Positions 39,449 through 48,353 of a DNA stretch of 64,000 bases are shown in pieces. Below the pieces are notes generated by a model. The model searched no databases, was not told the DNA's origin, and saw only the letters and a list, made by a program, of their open reading frames with translations. Positions within the stretch are counted from its first letter, which is position 1. Each line of letters starts with the position of its first letter. This stretch comes from Acidobacteriaceae bacterium. Its GTDB lineage: Bacteria; Acidobacteriota; Terriglobia; Terriglobales; Acidobacteriaceae. A program made the position numbers and the translations under genes. The stretch lies in NCBI GenBank assembly GCA_003156805.1, contig PMHV01000059.1, positions 254,896-318,895 on the forward strand, read 5' to 3'.

Positions 39449-40738
39449 TCACTGGGAAGCGCCGCATTCCGTTCGCGCCGGTTTCGGCGCCAGGGAAGCG
39501 TAATCCGGGCCGAGTTTCGCAACCTCCGAGCGGAGTTGGTTTTCACCGGCTCCGACTAGGTTGCCACTGTCGTACACCACCGTTCCCTGAGGATTGATCA
39601 GAATCGTCCGGGGAATCCCGAGACTCCCTAACGTCTTCGCGATTTCTCCATCATCGTGAAAATTGGCCCATGTGTATCCATTTTTCGCCAGGAAGGCGCT
39701 GGCGCTGCTTGCTTCCTCATCCTGATCGACGGAAAGCAAGACGAGTCCCTTATCTTTCGCGTCCGCGTACAGGCTCGCGAGCTGGGGCAGGGCCTTAATG
39801 CATGGCTGGCACCATGTAGCCCAAACGTCGAGAATAACGGGCTTGCCCCGGAACGAATCGAGTGAAACCAGCTCTCCGGAACCGGACTTAAGCTTTAGAA
39901 TCGGCGCCGGCCGCCCAAACAGCGGTCCGCCGCCGGGTTTCATCAGATTAGGAAACTGATCGACCAACGCCGCGTCCTGCGGCGGAGTGAAGGCGAAGAA
40001 CTGATCTGGAATTTGGGCATCAAGCTCAATCCGCGTGTAAGTCGCGGATGTTTCCTCATCCTCGGCAACGGACGCACTCCCATTCATCATGTGAATGCGG
40101 CCATGTTGCAGACTCTTGACCACCGTCTCACTTTTCTTGTCGATCCAAAAAGTCTCCTCGGCAGTATCATCCGATGTCCGCTTCATGTCCGCCGCGCGAA
40201 CCCGAACCACATAACAACGACCCTTGGCGCCGTTGACCACGACGGTCTGGTCAGCCAGGCGGGTTGCCGAATTGTAATGCTGCGCCAATGCAGCAAGCCT
40301 CTTGCGTAGTTGCTGGGAGTTCATCAAAGCATTCTGGTCCATATTGAACGTCCCAGCTTTCCCTGACTCCCCAAGTGCGATCGGCTGCTTCGTATACAAG
40401 TGGACGCTTTCCCGATAACTCCAAACGTTCGTCCCATCGGCTATCAGCAAGGCTCGGCCAAAGTTCGATTCTCCCTGGTAGCGATAACGGTTGCCGGGAG
40501 CTTCGGCCGCATCCATGATGGTTTTCTGCCAATTACGGTATAGATCGCCCGTGGTGGCACGTTCCTCGACCAACTCGATCCGGTAAGACTTGGCGTCGGC
40601 GTAGTGCTGGGCGACTCGTTTCAGCAACGCCAAGCCGTCGGAGGGAGCGGTAGTCCTTGATTGACCTGCGGATTGACCTGCGCACGTGCATGCAAGAATG
40701 GCGGCAACAGCCAACCCGGCGAGTGGATGCTTGTTCAT
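39449..40738 (-). CDS. exported protein: LolA-like domain fused to TlpA-type thioredoxin
   Basis: A 429-residue protein. The N-terminus MNKHPLAGLAVAAILACTCA contains a possible lipobox (ILAC). Residues ~35-260 read like a LolA/outer-membrane-lipoprotein-sorting fold (LLKRVAQHYADAKSYRIELV, NMDQNALMNSQQLRKRLAAL, FWIDKKSETVVKSLQHGRIH). Residues ~275-415 are a TlpA-like thioredoxin domain: LVSLDSFRGKPVILDVWATW, CQPCIKALPQL with the CxxC, SVDQDEEASSASAFLAKNGY and GIPRTILINPQGTVVY. It would act as a periplasmic thiol reductant or maturation factor. ATG start at 40738. The fusion is seen in some Acidobacteria. Confidence 0.85.
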   Translation of the reverse strand: MNKHPLAGLAVAAILACTCAGQSAGQSRTTAPSDGLALLKRVAQHYADAKSYRIELVEERATTGDLYRNWQKTIMDAAEAPGNRYRYQGESNFGRALLIADGTNVWSYRESVHLYTKQPIALGESGKAGTFNMDQNALMNSQQLRKRLAALAQHYNSATRLADQTVVVNGAKGRCYVVRVRAADMKRTSDDTAEETFWIDKKSETVVKSLQHGRIHMMNGSASVAEDEETSATYTRIELDAQIPDQFFAFTPPQDAALVDQFPNLMKPGGGPLFGRPAPILKLKSGSGELVSLDSFRGKPVILDVWATWCQPCIKALPQLASLYADAKDKGLVLLSVDQDEEASSASAFLAKNGYTWANFHDDGEIAKTLGSLGIPRTILINPQGTVVYDSGNLVGAGENQLRSEVAKLGPDYASLAPKPARTECGASQ

Positions 40739-40864
40739 ACAACCTCCAATCTCAGGAATCAGGCTAGTCCAAGGTCAGAGTTTTTCCAATATTTCAACCA
40801 TAGGAGGTGCCGTCCGCAAGAAATTCGGCAGTGGGCTGCCGGGCTGTGTTGCTGGCTACTGACA

Positions 40865-41581
40865 CTATTTGCGATTCTTCTTTGTGGGTGTCCCGGCTTT
40901 GGGCAGAGCAGCGATTCCATCTTCCTCTGCCCATCCAGTAGGCAGAATTCTTACGGTTCTGACGGGTCCGCCGACCGTGTCTGGATTCGTGTTTTCCTCG
41001 ACTTGGACAAGCGCCCGACTAAGGGCTACGGTTTCATGGAGGGAGGGATACCTAGTAAGGCTATCAATATCGGCCATTGCTTTCGGGCAGAGAGCCATTG
41101 CTTGCTGGTGCGCGTAGCTGTGCCTGTTTCGGTAGTCTGTAATAGCCTCTTTGGCTCCAAACCAAATTACCCGGTAATTGCTCTCGGCTCCGTCTGGATA
41201 GAGAACGGTACGGATGGGACCAATCAAACTCTTGTGATTCCAGTCAATGTCAAATTCAACCTTTTGGACCTGAATCGTACCGCCTTGGTAGCCCACGATC
41301 ACAAACTGAGCGAAAACCTCGCACGGTGCAGCGAAACTGCTGTTTTTGAGCGTCCCGTCACTCAAGGACTTGCTAACGCCCAAAGCGGCGAATGTAGAGC
41401 CACTTTCCTTTTCGATAATTCCGGCGAGGTCATCCAAAGAAATGTTGTCGGGAAGTTTGACTTGCAAGCTCTGCATCCATGTCAGAAAGTTGTAGCCTCC
41501 AGTTGTGTCCCGATAGTCCGAGGTGCCGATGGCAACGACAACAAAGCGCTGCTTAAGAACATAGAACTTGGATTGCTTCAT
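40865..41581 (-). CDS. uncharacterised protein, possibly truncated Ntn-hydrolase-like
   Basis: A 238-residue protein with no family I can assign firmly. The beginning KFYVLKQRFVVVAIGTSDYR and later EVFAQFVIVGYQGGTIQVQK vaguely resemble proteasome-type Ntn-hydrolase folds, but the catalytic N-terminal Thr/Ser stretch is not present; an in-frame stop lies four codons before the ATG, so the N-terminus may be lost. The C-terminal NPDTVGGPVRTVRILPTGWA matches my memory of Ntn-like hypotheticals. Isolated gene next to repeat copy B. Confidence 0.5.
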   Translation of the reverse strand: MKQSKFYVLKQRFVVVAIGTSDYRDTTGGYNFLTWMQSLQVKLPDNISLDDLAGIIEKESGSTFAALGVSKSLSDGTLKNSSFAAPCEVFAQFVIVGYQGGTIQVQKVEFDIDWNHKSLIGPIRTVLYPDGAESNYRVIWFGAKEAITDYRNRHSYAHQQAMALCPKAMADIDSLTRYPSLHETVALSRALVQVEENTNPDTVGGPVRTVRILPTGWAEEDGIAALPKAGTPTKKNRK

Positions 41582-41758
41582 CCGACAAAGCTACAAATCC
41601 TTGGGAGCCAGCTATTTGTGAGGCCCGTAAGCAGATAGGACTGGCAAGATGAGGATTCGGCAGCTAGAAAAGTTTGTCGAAACATTCGAGAGAAAGCGTG
41701 CGGATGGCGAGCCGTGGCCGACATCTAGCCAGCAACACGGCGAATAGCCCGCTACCAG
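41582..41758 (+). other. intergenic stretch with a 33-codon ORF
   Basis: Part of a 523-base region without a supported gene. A plus-strand ATG at 41649 opens 33 codons of charged sequence (MRIRQLEKFVETFERKRADG) ending before repeat copy B; too short and unsupported to call. Confidence 0.4.
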
Positions 41759-42016
41759 AAATCCACAGCCCACTGTGACATCCAACCTTGCGCCCGGTTC
41801 TCACTCTGCGCAATCATTGCCAAGGCAGAGGCCGCACAACCGCGCCGGCGCCAACGGCGATCCCGACCAAGAGTCGGGCCCTAACTCCTTTGTTTGAAAT
41901 ATTTTGCCTCTAAGTTCTTTGAAAACTATATTTTGCGCCGAATTCCCCACCTAACTCCATGATTCTAATAGGGTGGGGGGGAGGGGGGTACCACCCCGTT
42001 GCAAACTGGTAAACCC
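41759..42016 (+). repeat. leader-type degenerate repeat, copy B (no gene follows)
   Basis: About 258 bases matching copy A at 25210-25466 in the same six ordered blocks: AAATCCACAGCCC, TGTGACATC, AACCTTGCGCC; CTAACTCCTTTGTT; CCTCTAAGTTCTTTG; ATTTTGCGCCGAATTCC with CTAACTCCATGATTC; a G-run of GGGTGGGGGG type; and AACTGGTAAAC. Unlike copy A it is not followed by the zinc-finger-like gene; the DNA to the right soon enters the convergent 3' end of the lytic transglycosylase gene, so it looks like a solo copy. Confidence 0.75.
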
Positions 42017-42104
42017 ACACGCACCGGGCCGGGCAGAATGAAAAATTGCGCGAGAAATAATCGTAGCGGAGTGCGGCCGAATGCCGCTGGAGTGGCGGCC
42101 CGGC
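42017..42104 (+). other. short intergenic segment
   Basis: About 90 bases between repeat copy B and the transglycosylase stop codon. A short ATG frame at 42038 runs into the antisense of that gene and resembles nothing known. Confidence 0.4.
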
Positions 42105-44585
42105 TCAGGGCGTGCCGTAAAGCTGCTTATAAACGCTGGCATTGCGCAGAATGGCCTGCACGTACTCCCGTGTCTCGGTGAAAGGAATGGATTCGACAAA
42201 CTCCTGTGGGTCACGGTACTTGCCCTGGCCCAGCCAGTCCTCCACGCGGTCTGAGCCTGCGTTGTAGGCGGCCAATGCGTATTCGAACCGTCCCCCGAAC
42301 TTATTCACCATGTCGCGGAAGTAGTACGTGCCTAGCTGCAGGTTGACCGCTGGAGTATACAACTGGCTGGCGTTGTACTTCTTCAGTTTGACCTCTCGCG
42401 CTACCGCCTTGCCTGTCTTGGGCAGCAACTGCATCAGCCCCACCGCATTCGCGCGCGAGACTGCACTGGGATTAAATTCGGATTCCTGGCGGATCAGTGA
42501 CGCCACCAGGTATGGATCGAGCCCGGTCGCGCCCGAAAACCGCTTCAGATCCGTCCAATAGGCTTTGGGAAACAGGGCTTCCCAATAAGCGCGCGGCAGA
42601 TCGGGGATATCGAGAGCGAAATAATTTGGCGCGGAGCGCTTCATGATCTCGATGGCCCGATCATAGTGGCCGGTTTCGAGATAAAGCTGCGCGGTTTCGG
42701 CCGGACCCCAGCTTCCGCCGTCTGCGCTCGAAGCGGCTTGCAGCTCACGCGCGGCAAAGTCCACAAGACCGCCGTTGCCCAACAATTGCGCCTTCTGCAC
42801 GCGCAGATCGTCCGCCGGAGGTTCCGATTCCGTGACTTTCACGCTGCCATCAATGGCAGGCACCCGGTCCAGCAGGGCATAGCGGGTGACCGCATCCGAA
42901 GCTTCCTCCGGCAGGTGCGACAGGCGTTGCCGCGCCAACTCGGCGTAGTAGAAGTTGCGATAGCGATCGGAAAGCTTTTCGTAAAATGCCCGCGCCATCG
43001 TGGGCTGATTGTCTTCTTCGGCGAGCCTTGCGCGCCAATATAACGCCGCAGGAACTTCTCCACCCGAAGGATAAAGCGCGATCTGCTCTTCGAATTGTTT
43101 CTTCGCGTCGTCGTTGCGTCCCTGGCGCAGCGTAAGCCACGCCGCTTTCCAGTGCACATAGGAAGCGCGCGGTCCGCCGGGAAAACGCTGCTGGGCCTCG
43201 CGATAAGCGTCCAGCGCCTGATCGTATTCGTGATGCACAAGATGCAGATTCGCGGCTGAAAGCAGCGCCTGCTCCAGCCACGAGCTGGTAGGAGCGGACT
43301 GCCGCAACTCATTCACCGTGCGATAGAACGTATTGTTGTCGTCGGTGGCGAAAGCCACCTGGCCCAAAAGATACAAGCGCTGGGCGCCGGCTTCGCCGGT
43401 TACGCCGCTCATCGAGGCCAGCACCTGGTTTGCGTCGCGGTTCTTGCCGCTGCGGCGGAAAGCATCGGCCTCGGCAAGTTCCATGGCCGGACGCTCGTCG
43501 GCGCTGGCTTCGCCGGCTAGAGCGCGGTATTCCTCCGCCGCATCGGCGTAGCGGCGTCCCTTCATCAGCAAGTCGGCACGCACTTTGCGCTGTGCCACAG
43601 TCGGCGGAGGCGCCGACGGCAGCTTCTTCAACTCGATGTGTGCCGCGTCGGCCTCAACACTGCCCGGCATGTTGTAGTAAACGTTGGCGAACGCCTCCGC
43701 AGCCTTGGCGTTCTCGCCTGATCCCGCATAGGCTCGGCCCAGCGCGAACTCAATATCCGATCGCGCCGGGAGCCGGTCCGGCTCCAGCAACGCCGCTGCT
43801 TGCGCAGGTTGCCCTTCGAGCATGAGAGCGCCGGCGTAGCTCACGTCCGCATCGCGCACCAGAAGAGAATCCGGATGGGCTTGGGCAAATCCTGCCAGGT
43901 TTGCGACCGCTTCCGCGATGCGCCCCGTCTGCAAATACGAAGTTCCCAAATAGTAAGCGACGTAATCGCCCAGGTCGCCGGCATGGATCTTCGCGCGGTT
44001 CAAAGGATCGATTGCCTTGGCGTAGTCATGATCCAAAACCCGCGCGTAACCTACGACCAGCCAGGCGAGCGCTCCCGCGTCTTCCCGCGAGTGGGCTTGC
44101 GCGTAAGACGTGACTCCCAAATACGCCGCAGCCGAACGATCCTGCAGAAGCTGTTCCGCCATCAGACGCAAGTTCGCCGAAGCCACAAAAGCCTGGCGCA
44201 TCCGCCGAACCCGAGGAGAGATTGGCTTGCGCTTCCGCGCGACGACGCGACGACTCTGCGCGCCGCCGGCTCCCGCCTGCTTGCTGGCGGGAGTCTTGCT
44301 GGCGTTGTTTTTCTGCCGAGTGGCTTTGTTGTCTGCCGTGGCCTGCGCGGGTTTATGTTGCGCAGACTGATCTTTGCCGGATGGGGAAGCTTGGTCTTTG
44401 TCTTTGCCAGGCGCGGCAGCTTGATTCGCGGGCGTGCTCGGTTGGTTTTGTAAAGAAGCCTGGCTTTGCGAAGGTTCGGACGCGCCGGATTGCTGGAGCG
44501 CTCGCCCGCACGGCAGGGCGCCATACAGCCCGGACAGCGCTACGAAGGCGACGACCCACCCACACTTTGAAACGGATCGAACCAC
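42105..44585 (-). CDS. soluble lytic murein transglycosylase (Slt type)
   Basis: An 826-residue periplasmic peptidoglycan lyase. I choose the GTG at 44585 (VRSVSKCGWVVAFVALSGLY), which gives a signal peptide and has AAGAAG before it; an ATG 29 codons earlier would overlap the neighbouring gene. A Gln/Ser/Pro/Lys-rich linker is followed by an all-helical superhelix of TPR-like repeats (residues ~140-650; MAEADAFRRSGKNRDANQVL style), then the catalytic domain: LIRQESEFNPSAVSRANAVG (active-site Glu near residue 701), LMQLLPKTGKAVAREVK, LAAYNAGSDRVEDWL and FTETREYVQAILRN. Cleaves glycan strands with 1,6-anhydro product. Confidence 0.94.
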   Translation of the reverse strand: MVRSVSKCGWVVAFVALSGLYGALPCGRALQQSGASEPSQSQASLQNQPSTPANQAAAPGKDKDQASPSGKDQSAQHKPAQATADNKATRQKNNASKTPASKQAGAGGAQSRRVVARKRKPISPRVRRMRQAFVASANLRLMAEQLLQDRSAAAYLGVTSYAQAHSREDAGALAWLVVGYARVLDHDYAKAIDPLNRAKIHAGDLGDYVAYYLGTSYLQTGRIAEAVANLAGFAQAHPDSLLVRDADVSYAGALMLEGQPAQAAALLEPDRLPARSDIEFALGRAYAGSGENAKAAEAFANVYYNMPGSVEADAAHIELKKLPSAPPPTVAQRKVRADLLMKGRRYADAAEEYRALAGEASADERPAMELAEADAFRRSGKNRDANQVLASMSGVTGEAGAQRLYLLGQVAFATDDNNTFYRTVNELRQSAPTSSWLEQALLSAANLHLVHHEYDQALDAYREAQQRFPGGPRASYVHWKAAWLTLRQGRNDDAKKQFEEQIALYPSGGEVPAALYWRARLAEEDNQPTMARAFYEKLSDRYRNFYYAELARQRLSHLPEEASDAVTRYALLDRVPAIDGSVKVTESEPPADDLRVQKAQLLGNGGLVDFAARELQAASSADGGSWGPAETAQLYLETGHYDRAIEIMKRSAPNYFALDIPDLPRAYWEALFPKAYWTDLKRFSGATGLDPYLVASLIRQESEFNPSAVSRANAVGLMQLLPKTGKAVAREVKLKKYNASQLYTPAVNLQLGTYYFRDMVNKFGGRFEYALAAYNAGSDRVEDWLGQGKYRDPQEFVESIPFTETREYVQAILRNASVYKQLYGTP

Positions 44586-44637
44586 TTTTGCTTCTTGCGA
44601 GGAAAATGCTACTGCCAGAGAAACTCCTGTGCGACAC

Positions 44638-45771
44638 CTAATGCCGGAAACTCGCGCCCATGATGGAAACATCGTCTTCGGCCAGGCTGCGCACTACTTC
44701 GTGCTGAAAATAGTCTCCGCCGGCCGCCACGGTATCGCCGAAACGTTTTTGATACGTGCCCCGGCTCTTCTCGATGTCCTCCCGCAGGCGGTCGTAGACA
44801 TCTTTGTTCCGGCGGCCCTCGGCCACTTTCGCCTGATTATAAAGCTTAATTTCATCCACCAGCAGCCGTGCGAAGCGCTGGGCCTTGCGATGGAACTCCG
44901 CATCTTCTGGTGAGAGTCCGGCCAGTGGATCAGTCGCTGCGGCCGGCGCGGCCGCGGCCCCGTGCGCGGATGCGACTTCCACTACGTCTGCCGCCGGTTC
45001 CCGCTCCGCCGGCGTGCTTGAAGCCACGTGCATGGGCGCATGGACTGCGAAGGGATCGGAGTGCGACGGAACTGGCTGCGCCGGAGAAGGCGCACGCTCG
45101 GAACTCATTGTTGCCGCATCGAGGCCCTCTCTTTGCCCCGCCTGTTTGCGCAGAGAAGCTACTTCCAGCCACGCGCTCGTAGCCATTACCAGCAGCTCCA
45201 GAGCCGCCGAATCCAGCGCGCCGCTCTCTCCGCCATCGGCGTAAACCAGCGCCGCAACTTTGTCTTTCAGCGCCAACGGCAGCAGCAGCACTTGCTCGTT
45301 GGCCGGACCGCCGAACTGTTCTACGAAGCGGTTGTCCATTTCGGCGGTGTTGCCTGGCGTCGCCACCCGATTCTGGTAAGCGTGCGCTACCGTGCCCGCG
45401 TTGAGGTCGAGGGGAAAATCCTTGATGGTTTCATCGTCGCCGAAGCCATACCCTTGCCACCCGGTGGCGGTTCCGGCTTTTACTACGAACAACGCGATGC
45501 GTGAGCAGTATTCTCTGCCGGCAGCCAGCAGCGCTCGCAGGATTTCCTTTTGAGTGGTGCCCGCGTGGACTGAGGCAACCGCCTTGACCAGCGCACCGGC
45601 ACTTGCGGACGCAGCCTCCGTCCCTTGGCAGACTGTGGCGCTTACTTGCGCAGGTAATGCCTCCAGCACACTGCGCACAAGATCTGCCTGCAATTGCGCG
45701 ATCTTCCCCTCAAGAGCCCGCGCCACAGCGTGCTCGACGATTTGTTGAACCTCACTGCTTTGTTCCGCCAT
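44638..45771 (-). CDS. GAF-domain protein with conserved helical tail
   Basis: A 377-residue cytoplasmic protein. An N-terminal helix (MAEQSSEVQQIVEHAVARAL) precedes a GAF-like domain (residues ~75-200: AAGREYCSRIALFVVKAGTA, LLLPLALKDKVAALVYADGG). A Pro/Ala-rich linker leads to a helical C-terminal segment, FHRKAQRFARLLVDEIKLYN, followed by DVYDRLREDIEKSRGTYQKR and DYFQHEVVRSLAEDDVSIMG, a combination I recall from other acidobacterial signalling proteins. Ligand and output unknown. It precedes the transglycosylase gene on the same strand by 52 bases. Confidence 0.75.
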   Translation of the reverse strand: MAEQSSEVQQIVEHAVARALEGKIAQLQADLVRSVLEALPAQVSATVCQGTEAASASAGALVKAVASVHAGTTQKEILRALLAAGREYCSRIALFVVKAGTATGWQGYGFGDDETIKDFPLDLNAGTVAHAYQNRVATPGNTAEMDNRFVEQFGGPANEQVLLLPLALKDKVAALVYADGGESGALDSAALELLVMATSAWLEVASLRKQAGQREGLDAATMSSERAPSPAQPVPSHSDPFAVHAPMHVASSTPAEREPAADVVEVASAHGAAAAPAAATDPLAGLSPEDAEFHRKAQRFARLLVDEIKLYNQAKVAEGRRNKDVYDRLREDIEKSRGTYQKRFGDTVAAGGDYFQHEVVRSLAEDDVSIMGASFRH

Positions 45772-46053
45772 GCCTCGAAAACCGTCTCTCAGACTGGAAT
45801 CTCGCCCCCGCCCCTCTCGGGATCGGGTGGCGGTCCTGCTCTAAGTGCTGATTATACGGCACTTGTGGAATAACTTTAGGGTACGTCAGGACGTGTTCGA
45901 CCGCGTAACCATGCCCTCTCACGACTCTATCGCAAACGGAACCTCGTATGAAACGTCAAAGCGTTGGGCAAACACCGCGGTTACCAAGTAAAATAACAGC
46001 TCCGGTTACATTACGAGAGTGCGCAGTTCGGAAAATACTGCATCGCCAAGAGC
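45772..46053 (+). other. intergenic region upstream of the ECF sigma gene
   Basis: About 280 bases between divergent genes. I looked for ECF-type boxes (GGAAC then GTC); GGAAC at about 45940 and GGAATAAC near 45867 occur but neither has the proper spacing, so no promoter is called. Confidence 0.4.
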
Positions 46054-46683
46054 ATGGGTGCCATCGAAAACAAGATAGCAGGTCCCGTCAGCGAAGAGCT
46101 GGCGTTGGTGCAGGCTGCCAAGCGCGGAGACGATTCCGCCTTTGAGGAACTGGTACGCCGGTACGACCGCAACGTTTTTAGGATAGCCCAACACATCACG
46201 CAAAACCGCGAGGACGCGGAGGACGTGGTGCAGGAAGCTTTCCTGAAAGCGTACGGCAATCTGGCGCAGTTCCAGGAGCAGTCGAAGTTTTACACCTGGC
46301 TGGTGCGGATCGCCGTCAACGAAGCGTTGATGAAGTTGCGCCGCCGCCGGCCCGAGCGCTTTGTCTCGCTGGACGAGGAGATCAAGACTGAAGATGACTC
46401 TCTTCCCCGCGAGATTGCGGATTGGAGCCCCAATCCCGAACAGCTCTATAACCAGTCGGAGTTGGGCGAGATTCTGAGCAAGACGATTCAGGGGCTGCCT
46501 CCGGGCTTTCGCACGGTTTTTGTGTTGAGGGACGTGGAAGGACTTTCCACCGAGGAAACTGCGGCCGCGCTCGAGTTGAGCGTGCCCGCCGTCAAGTCGC
46601 GATTGCTGCGCGCCCGCTTGCAGCTTCGCGAGCGGCTGGGACGTTACTTCCAGAAACGTGAGAGTGGAGATGGGAACCAGTGA
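46054..46683 (+). CDS. ECF RNA polymerase sigma factor (RpoE-like)
   Basis: A 209-residue extracytoplasmic-function sigma factor. Region 2: LALVQAAKRGDDSAFEELVR, RYDRNVFRIAQHITQNREDA and EDVVQEAFLKAYGNLAQFQE (core and -10 binding), with FYTWLVRIAVNEALMKLRRR. Region 4: KTIQGLPPGFRTVFVLRDVE and LSTEETAAALELSVPAVKSR, then LLRARLQLRERLG (the -35 helix-turn-helix). ATG start at 46054. The next gene encodes a zinc-finger anti-sigma factor whose GTG overlaps this stop codon. The signal it responds to is unknown. Confidence 0.95.
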   Translation: MGAIENKIAGPVSEELALVQAAKRGDDSAFEELVRRYDRNVFRIAQHITQNREDAEDVVQEAFLKAYGNLAQFQEQSKFYTWLVRIAVNEALMKLRRRRPERFVSLDEEIKTEDDSLPREIADWSPNPEQLYNQSELGEILSKTIQGLPPGFRTVFVLRDVEGLSTEETAAALELSVPAVKSRLLRARLQLRERLGRYFQKRESGDGNQ

Positions 46684-46937
46684 AATGCTCTGAGTTTTTA
46701 CAGGAACTGACCAACTATTTGGACGGCGTCCTCGACGGCAAGACAAAGGTTGAGTTGGAGAACCATCTTTCCTGGTGCCACAACTGCTACGTGGTCTGCG
46801 ACACTACCAAGAAAACCATCGAGATCTACCGCGATTCGCAACTCTACGAACTGCCTGAAGACCTCCGCACCCGCCTCCGCTCCGCCATCATGACCAAATG
46901 CCAGCAGCAAAAGAAACGCGGCCCACAGAGCGTGTGA
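46680..46937 (+). CDS. anti-sigma factor, zf-HC2 type
   Basis: An 85-residue ZAS-domain protein. MKCSEFLQELTNYLDGVLDG and HLSWCHNCYVVCDTTKKTIE show the pattern Cys3...His28-x3-Cys32-x2-Cys35 that binds zinc and clasps the cognate sigma factor. There is no membrane segment, so unlike many relatives it is soluble and likely senses a cytoplasmic signal such as redox stress. The GTG start overlaps the sigma-factor TGA by four bases, so the two are translated together and transcription is probably autoregulated. Confidence 0.9.
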   Translation: MKCSEFLQELTNYLDGVLDGKTKVELENHLSWCHNCYVVCDTTKKTIEIYRDSQLYELPEDLRTRLRSAIMTKCQQQKKRGPQSV

Positions 46938-47001
46938 CCGCCTGTGGCGGCTCTGCCTTCTTTTGACGCCTGCAATACTGCAATGCCTGCCGTTCATCCC
47001 G

Positions 47002-47007
47002 TATAAT
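47002..47007 (+). promoter_or_regulatory. -10 box upstream of the 47033 gene
   Basis: A perfect TATAAT lies 26 bases before the ATG at 47033. A matching -35 is not obvious. It separates this gene from the sigma/anti-sigma operon. Confidence 0.4.
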
Positions 47008-47032
47008 GGGCGGGCGCGTCCTGGGGTGGTGC

Positions 47033-48202
47033 ATGCCGCGTTCTCGAATTACGGCTCTGCCTTTCTTTCTCTTGTTGGCTGCACCGATCCCTGTTTACAG
47101 CCAGACGCCCGGTTCTGAACAAACTAACGGCGCTGCCGAAACGCCGAATTCTGCGACCCAGTCCACGCCCAGTCAATCGGTCGAAAAACATTCTCCGTCC
47201 GCATCTATGCCAGACTCTCAGACTTCCCGGGAACAGAACAACGAGACAGCCTGGATTCCCGCAAATGCTCCGCGCATTTCCAAGCAGACTCGCTTTGAGA
47301 TCATCCGCGATTTCGAGACTCAACTGGTTTATTCGCGAACTGCGTTTCCGATGGGCGCGAAGGGTCTGAAGCTGAAGGATGGCTTGATTACGCCGAACGG
47401 AATAGAACTGCAGCAGGCCTTGGCATTGTGGGGACCGGCCGTGAAGCCGGGCGATCCCGCTCATATCTCGTTTGTGCAGATCAAAGACGACCACATTCGT
47501 TTCGAAATCAATGGCGGCCCGGTTCGCCGCAAGAAGTGGTACCAGCGGGTGCAGATCGAGGGCGCGGGCGGACCCGTGACTACATCGCCCGACGAACCGC
47601 AAGCCAATCCGCACGGATCGTATGTGGATTTGTATTTTGACAAGTATGTTCCCGAGATGACGGCCCAGCAATTGCGGAATTTGCTGGTTCCTGTGCTCGA
47701 TTTCAATGCGAAGAACAAAGAGCAAGCCTATCTGAACACCGTTCCGCCCAAAGTGAAAGAAGCGATTCTAGCCCATCATGTGCTGGTCGGAATGAACCAG
47801 GAAATGGTGCTGCACGCAAAAGGCAAGCCGCCGAAGAAAGTCCGGGAGCGCGATGGAGAAACCGAATACGAAGAGTGGATTTATGGCGACGCTCCCGCCG
47901 ACGTGGATTTCGTGCGCTTTGTGGGCGAAGAAGTGGTGCGTGTGGAGACGATGAAGGTGAGTGGCGAGAAGATCGTGCGCACAGAAAAGGAAGTCGTGCT
48001 GGAGCAGCCGGAAAGAGAAGCGAAAAAAGAGCCGGAGGATCGTCCCGCAAATGCTCCAAGTCTGCGGCGGCCCGGTGAAGACTCGGAAGAGGTCCCCAAG
48101 CCCGCCCAGGGAGCGTCTCCCATGCCGCCGATGCCGCCACCGGATATGCCACAGCCTCCGGGCAATCCGGGCCCGGGGGATCTGATGGCGGCCGGAAAGT
48201 GA
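47033..48202 (+). CDS. exported protein with SmpA/BamE-like segment
   Basis: A 389-residue secreted protein. ATG at 47033 (MPRSRITALPFFLLLAAPIP) gives a signal peptide ending near PVYSQTP. After a Ser/Thr/Gln-rich linker the core carries FEIIRDFETQLVYSRTAFPM, GIELQQALALWGPAVKPGDP, and a BamE-like segment, VLVGMNQEMVLHAKGKPPKK with EWIYGDAPADVDFVRFVGEE. The tail is Pro/Met-rich (MPPMPPPDMPQPPGNPG). Probably an envelope protein; function not established. The upstream sigma operon may or may not control it. Confidence 0.75.
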   Translation: MPRSRITALPFFLLLAAPIPVYSQTPGSEQTNGAAETPNSATQSTPSQSVEKHSPSASMPDSQTSREQNNETAWIPANAPRISKQTRFEIIRDFETQLVYSRTAFPMGAKGLKLKDGLITPNGIELQQALALWGPAVKPGDPAHISFVQIKDDHIRFEINGGPVRRKKWYQRVQIEGAGGPVTTSPDEPQANPHGSYVDLYFDKYVPEMTAQQLRNLLVPVLDFNAKNKEQAYLNTVPPKVKEAILAHHVLVGMNQEMVLHAKGKPPKKVRERDGETEYEEWIYGDAPADVDFVRFVGEEVVRVETMKVSGEKIVRTEKEVVLEQPEREAKKEPEDRPANAPSLRRPGEDSEEVPKPAQGASPMPPMPPPDMPQPPGNPGPGDLMAAGK

Positions 48203-48353
48203 TCGTTTGCCTCTAGCTCTCGCCCGTCCAGTCAGTTGGCGACAATATACGTACACACTTATGCGTAGATAATCGCCGGTACAGAAAGTTCCCATGGGAA
48301 CATTTTGACGGTCCCCAACCCAAAACCGTCCCAATCATCCAGCGAACCTATTC

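Noticed and set aside
45867..45960. GGAAC-like boxes as an ECF promoter for the sigma gene
   Set aside because: The distance from the GGAAC-type boxes to GTC is far shorter than for RpoE-type promoters.
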